A stretch of 7,631 nucleotides of DNA from the NCBI GenBank assembly GCA_003250135.1, contig QKHF01000007.1, positions 1-7,631 on the forward strand, given 5' to 3'. Position numbers and translations under genes: made by a program. The notes beneath the pieces were generated by a model. The model made no database searches. It was given only the letters and a program-made list of their open reading frames with translations, and was not told where the DNA came from. The stretch is from Paracoccaceae bacterium (GTDB lineage: Bacteria > Pseudomonadota > Alphaproteobacteria > Rhodobacterales > Rhodobacteraceae). Below, in pieces: positions 6,473 to 7,631 of this stretch; positions within the stretch are counted from its first letter, which is position 1; each line of letters starts with the position of its first letter.

Positions 6473-7088
6473 GACGCGTCACGGACCAGTCGGGCGAATC
6501 CGGGTCATCGCGGGTCCAGCGGAACCGGTCATGCAGGCGAAACTCGCCATCGGCCCAGAACTCCATCTCGACCGGCCGGATGCGGAACCCGCCCCAATGC
6601 GGCGGCAAGGGCGGGTCAAGCGGATGGCGCGCGGCGATTTTCGCGACCTCCGCCATCAGCGAGGCGCGACTTTCGAGAGGTTGCGACTGCTTCGAAGCCC
6701 AAGCCCCCAGGCGGCTGGTGAGCGACCGGGTCTTGTAATAGGCCTCCGCCTGTTCGTCCGACACCCGCTCCACCGGTCCGCGCGCGCGGATCTGGCGGCG
6801 CAGGCTCTTCCAGTGCATCACGATCGCCGCCTTGCCGGTCGCGGCCAACTCCTTGCCCTTGGCGCTGCCGAAATTGGTGAAGAACACCAGACCGTTCGCC
6901 TCGACCTCCTTCAGCAGGACCATGCGGACATTCGGCAGCCCGTCCGCATCGACCGTGGCCAGCGCGATGGCGTTCGGGTCGTTCGGCTCGCTCTTCTCCG
7001 CCTCGGCCAGCCAGGCGCGGGCCAGTTCGAATGGATCTTCGCCCGCGAACTTGCCGCTTCTGCCCCCGAAATCCTGCGTCACCGCCAT
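6462..7088 (-). CDS. pdxH: Pyridoxamine/pyridoxine 5'-phosphate oxidase PdxH
   Basis: PdxH is a cytoplasmic FMN-dependent homodimer that oxidises pyridoxine or pyridoxamine 5'-phosphate to pyridoxal 5'-phosphate, the last step of de novo PLP synthesis and salvage. The 208-residue product shows FMN-binding RMVLLKEV at 55-62 (K60), FFTNFGSAKGKEL at 69-81 and MHWKSLRRQIRARGPVER at 91-108. PLP-phosphate ligands follow in Y117, R121 and S125, spaced as I recall for E. coli Y129, R133 and S137, then LGAWASKQS at 127-135. The C-terminal signature has PPHWGGFRI at 162-170, RLHDRF with R184 and H186, and a terminal RLNP. The ATG at 7088-7086 is preceded by GAGGG with 8 bases spacing. The frame extends 21 codons further to an ATG at 7151, but that part crosses the leader hairpins and lacks family character. 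Its 3' end converges on the DUF2238-like gene. Confidence 0.96.
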   Translation of the reverse strand: MAVTQDFGGRSGKFAGEDPFELARAWLAEAEKSEPNDPNAIALATVDADGLPNVRMVLLKEVEANGLVFFTNFGSAKGKELAATGKAAIVMHWKSLRRQIRARGPVERVSDEQAEAYYKTRSLTSRLGAWASKQSQPLESRASLMAEVAKIAARHPLDPPLPPHWGGFRIRPVEMEFWADGEFRLHDRFRWTRDDPDSPDWSVTRLNP

Positions 7089-7106
7089 CGTCGCATCCCT
7101 CGCCAC

Positions 7107-7123
7107 CCCGCAACCGTTGCGGG
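7107..7123 (-). repeat. Perfect 8-bp inverted repeat in the pdxH leader
   Basis: CCCGCAAC (7107-7114) and GTTGCGGG (7116-7123) are exact complements around a single base. As RNA they would form a stem of 6-7 pairs with a short loop ending about 18 bases before the pdxH ATG, close to the GAGGG ribosome-binding site. As DNA it could be an operator for a dimeric regulator. No regulator is identifiable. Confidence 0.5.
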
Positions 7124-7127
7124 AAAT

Positions 7128-7143
7128 CCGCCATGCGCGGCGG
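7128..7143 (-). repeat. Second short hairpin in the pdxH leader
   Basis: CCGCC (7128-7132) and GGCGG (7139-7143) pair around a six-base loop and lie 4 bases from the larger inverted repeat, so the two would stack as tandem hairpins in the pdxH transcript. The 5-base-pair stem is weak evidence by itself. Confidence 0.3.
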
Positions 7144-7176
7144 GGCGCCACGTCCCCGTCTCGCTTGCTTGAGCCT

Positions 7177-7182
7177 ATGATA
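7177..7182 (-). promoter_or_regulatory. Candidate pdxH -10 element
   Basis: On the minus strand TATCAT (7182-7177) matches TATAAT at 5 of 6 positions inside the only AT-rich part of the spacer. It would give a leader of about 80 bases holding both hairpins. I see no good -35; the best at 18 bases spacing is TTCTTA (7206-7201). Confidence 0.3.
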
Positions 7183-7186
7183 TAAC
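7178..7186 (+). promoter_or_regulatory. Candidate extended -10 promoter for fabI
   Basis: TGATATAAC fits the extended -10 pattern TG-N-TATAAT with one mismatch. Transcription would start near 7193, leaving a leader of about 60 bases. No consensus -35 is visible at 16-18 bases upstream, which is tolerable for an extended -10 promoter. It overlaps the candidate pdxH -10 on the opposite strand. Confidence 0.4.
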
Positions 7187-7200
7187 TTAAAGCCCAATGA

Positions 7201-7229
7201 TAAGAACGTCGTGGAGGCGATGGTTCTTA
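7201..7229 (+). repeat. 7-bp inverted repeat in the fabI leader
   Basis: TAAGAAC (7201-7207) and GTTCTTA (7223-7229) are exact complements 22 bases apart centre to centre, which is about two helical turns. They flank 15 bases that include GGAGG. It could be an operator site downstream of the fabI promoter or a weak mRNA hairpin; the sequence does not name a regulator. Confidence 0.35.
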
Positions 7230-7252
7230 AAAAAGCGCAGGGGGAGACGCAG

Positions 7253-7631
7253 ATGAATTCGTCGAACGGGTTGATGGCGGGAAAACGGGGCCTGATCATG
7301 GGCCTCGCCAATGACAAGTCCATCGCGTGGGGCATCGCCAAGGCGTGCCGCGACGCAGGCGCCGACCTCGCCTTCACCTATCAGGGCGACGCGCTGAAGA
7401 AGCGGGTCGAACCGCTGGCCGGGCAGCTTGGCTCGGACATCGTGCTCCCCTGCGACGTCACCGACGCCGCCTCGATGGACGGGGTCTTCGACGCGCTCGC
7501 CGAACGCTGGGGCCGGCTCGACTTCCTGCTTCACGCCATCGCCTATTCCGACAAGTCCGAGCTGAAGGGCCGCTACGTCGATACCTCCTTCGACAATTTC
7601 CAGCTGTCGATGAACGTCTCCTGCTACTCGT
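7253..7631 (+). CDS. fabI: Enoyl-[acyl-carrier-protein] reductase FabI (3' end cut by window edge)
   Basis: FabI reduces the enoyl-ACP double bond with NADH, the last step of each fatty-acid elongation round; it is the target of triclosan and isoniazid-type inhibitors. The visible 126 residues, of roughly 260-270 usual for the family, show the divergent short-chain-dehydrogenase fold. The dinucleotide loop is GLANDKSIAWGIA at 17-29. FTYQGD follows at 41-46 (the Gln typical of NADH-using FabI), then CDVTD at 67-71 and LLHAIAYSD at 92-100. The catalytic Tyr and Lys lie beyond the window. AGGGGGAG at 7239-7246 is 6 bases before the ATG at 7253 and the product begins as the family usually does. 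An in-frame ATG at 7220 has GGAGG only 2 bases away, too close for normal initiation. Many Rhodobacterales carry more than one fabI, so this may be one of several copies. Confidence 0.96.
   Translation, partial: MNSSNGLMAGKRGLIMGLANDKSIAWGIAKACRDAGADLAFTYQGDALKKRVEPLAGQLGSDIVLPCDVTDAASMDGVFDALAERWGRLDFLLHAIAYSDKSELKGRYVDTSFDNFQLSMNVSCYS

Larger units (their letters stand above)
7089..7252. other. Divergent intergenic spacer between pdxH and fabI
   Basis: This 164-base region carries the control elements for both divergent genes. The half next to pdxH is GC-rich and holds two consecutive hairpins. The middle (about 7173-7205) is strikingly AT-rich and holds candidate -10 elements for both strands. 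The half next to fabI has an inverted repeat and the fabI ribosome-binding site. I find no RNA gene. Confidence 0.7.

Noticed and set aside
7089..7151. A 21-residue N-terminal extension of PdxH from an ATG at 7151
   Set aside because: It crosses the leader hairpins and adds Arg-rich sequence foreign to the family. The ATG at 7088 has a better-placed GAGGG.
7220..7252. Alternative upstream in-frame ATG for FabI
   Set aside because: GGAGG is only 2 bases away, too near for normal initiation; the ATG at 7253 has AGGGGGAG at 6 bases and fits the family N-terminus.

Overview
The window looks like ordinary chromosomal core genome from a GC-rich alphaproteobacterium, most likely of the Rhodobacterales (Roseobacter/Rhodobacter group). 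This rests on strong G/C bias at third codon positions, dense packing with short intergenic gaps, and the character of the housekeeping genes: AroK-AroB, XerD, a CNNM/CBS/CorC protein, PdxH and FabI. The lineage is inferred from protein character and gene grouping, not from a database search. I see no tRNA, rRNA, insertion sequence, phage gene, CRISPR array or obviously transferred segment.

Layout. Positions 1-1570 (minus strand) hold aroK followed by aroB, consecutive shikimate-pathway genes separated by 2 bases; aroB runs off the left edge. A 153-base divergent spacer (1571-1723) separates them from a plus-strand series. That series starts with a 46-residue single-membrane-segment microprotein (1724-1864). 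Its 3' end overlaps a 563-residue exported, alpha-helical, TPR-like protein of unknown function (1845-3536). xerD follows (3551-4480), coding for a tyrosine recombinase of chromosome-dimer resolution with all six catalytic residues present. After a 73-base gap with a candidate promoter comes a CNNM/CBS/CorC membrane protein (4554-5843), joined by an ATGA stop-start overlap to a six-helix membrane protein resembling DUF2238/YjdF (5840-6472). The latter converges on pdxH (minus, 6462-7088) with an 11-base overlap. pdxH is divergent from fabI (plus, from 7253), across a 164-base spacer with an AT-rich promoter pocket and several inverted repeats. fabI runs off the right edge.

How the genes relate. 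AroB and AroK perform the second and fifth steps of chorismate synthesis. XerD acts with XerC (not in this window) at dif. PdxH makes pyridoxal 5'-phosphate, and FabI completes each fatty-acid elongation cycle. The CNNM-type protein probably handles divalent cations at the membrane, and its coupled partner may work with it. The microprotein and the exported helical protein are the least understood pair.

I did not find an obviously new multi-gene system. The items most worth a second look are the translationally overlapped microprotein/exported-protein pair upstream of xerD, the CNNM plus DUF2238-like pair, and the arrangement of overlapping promoters and leader hairpins between pdxH and fabI.
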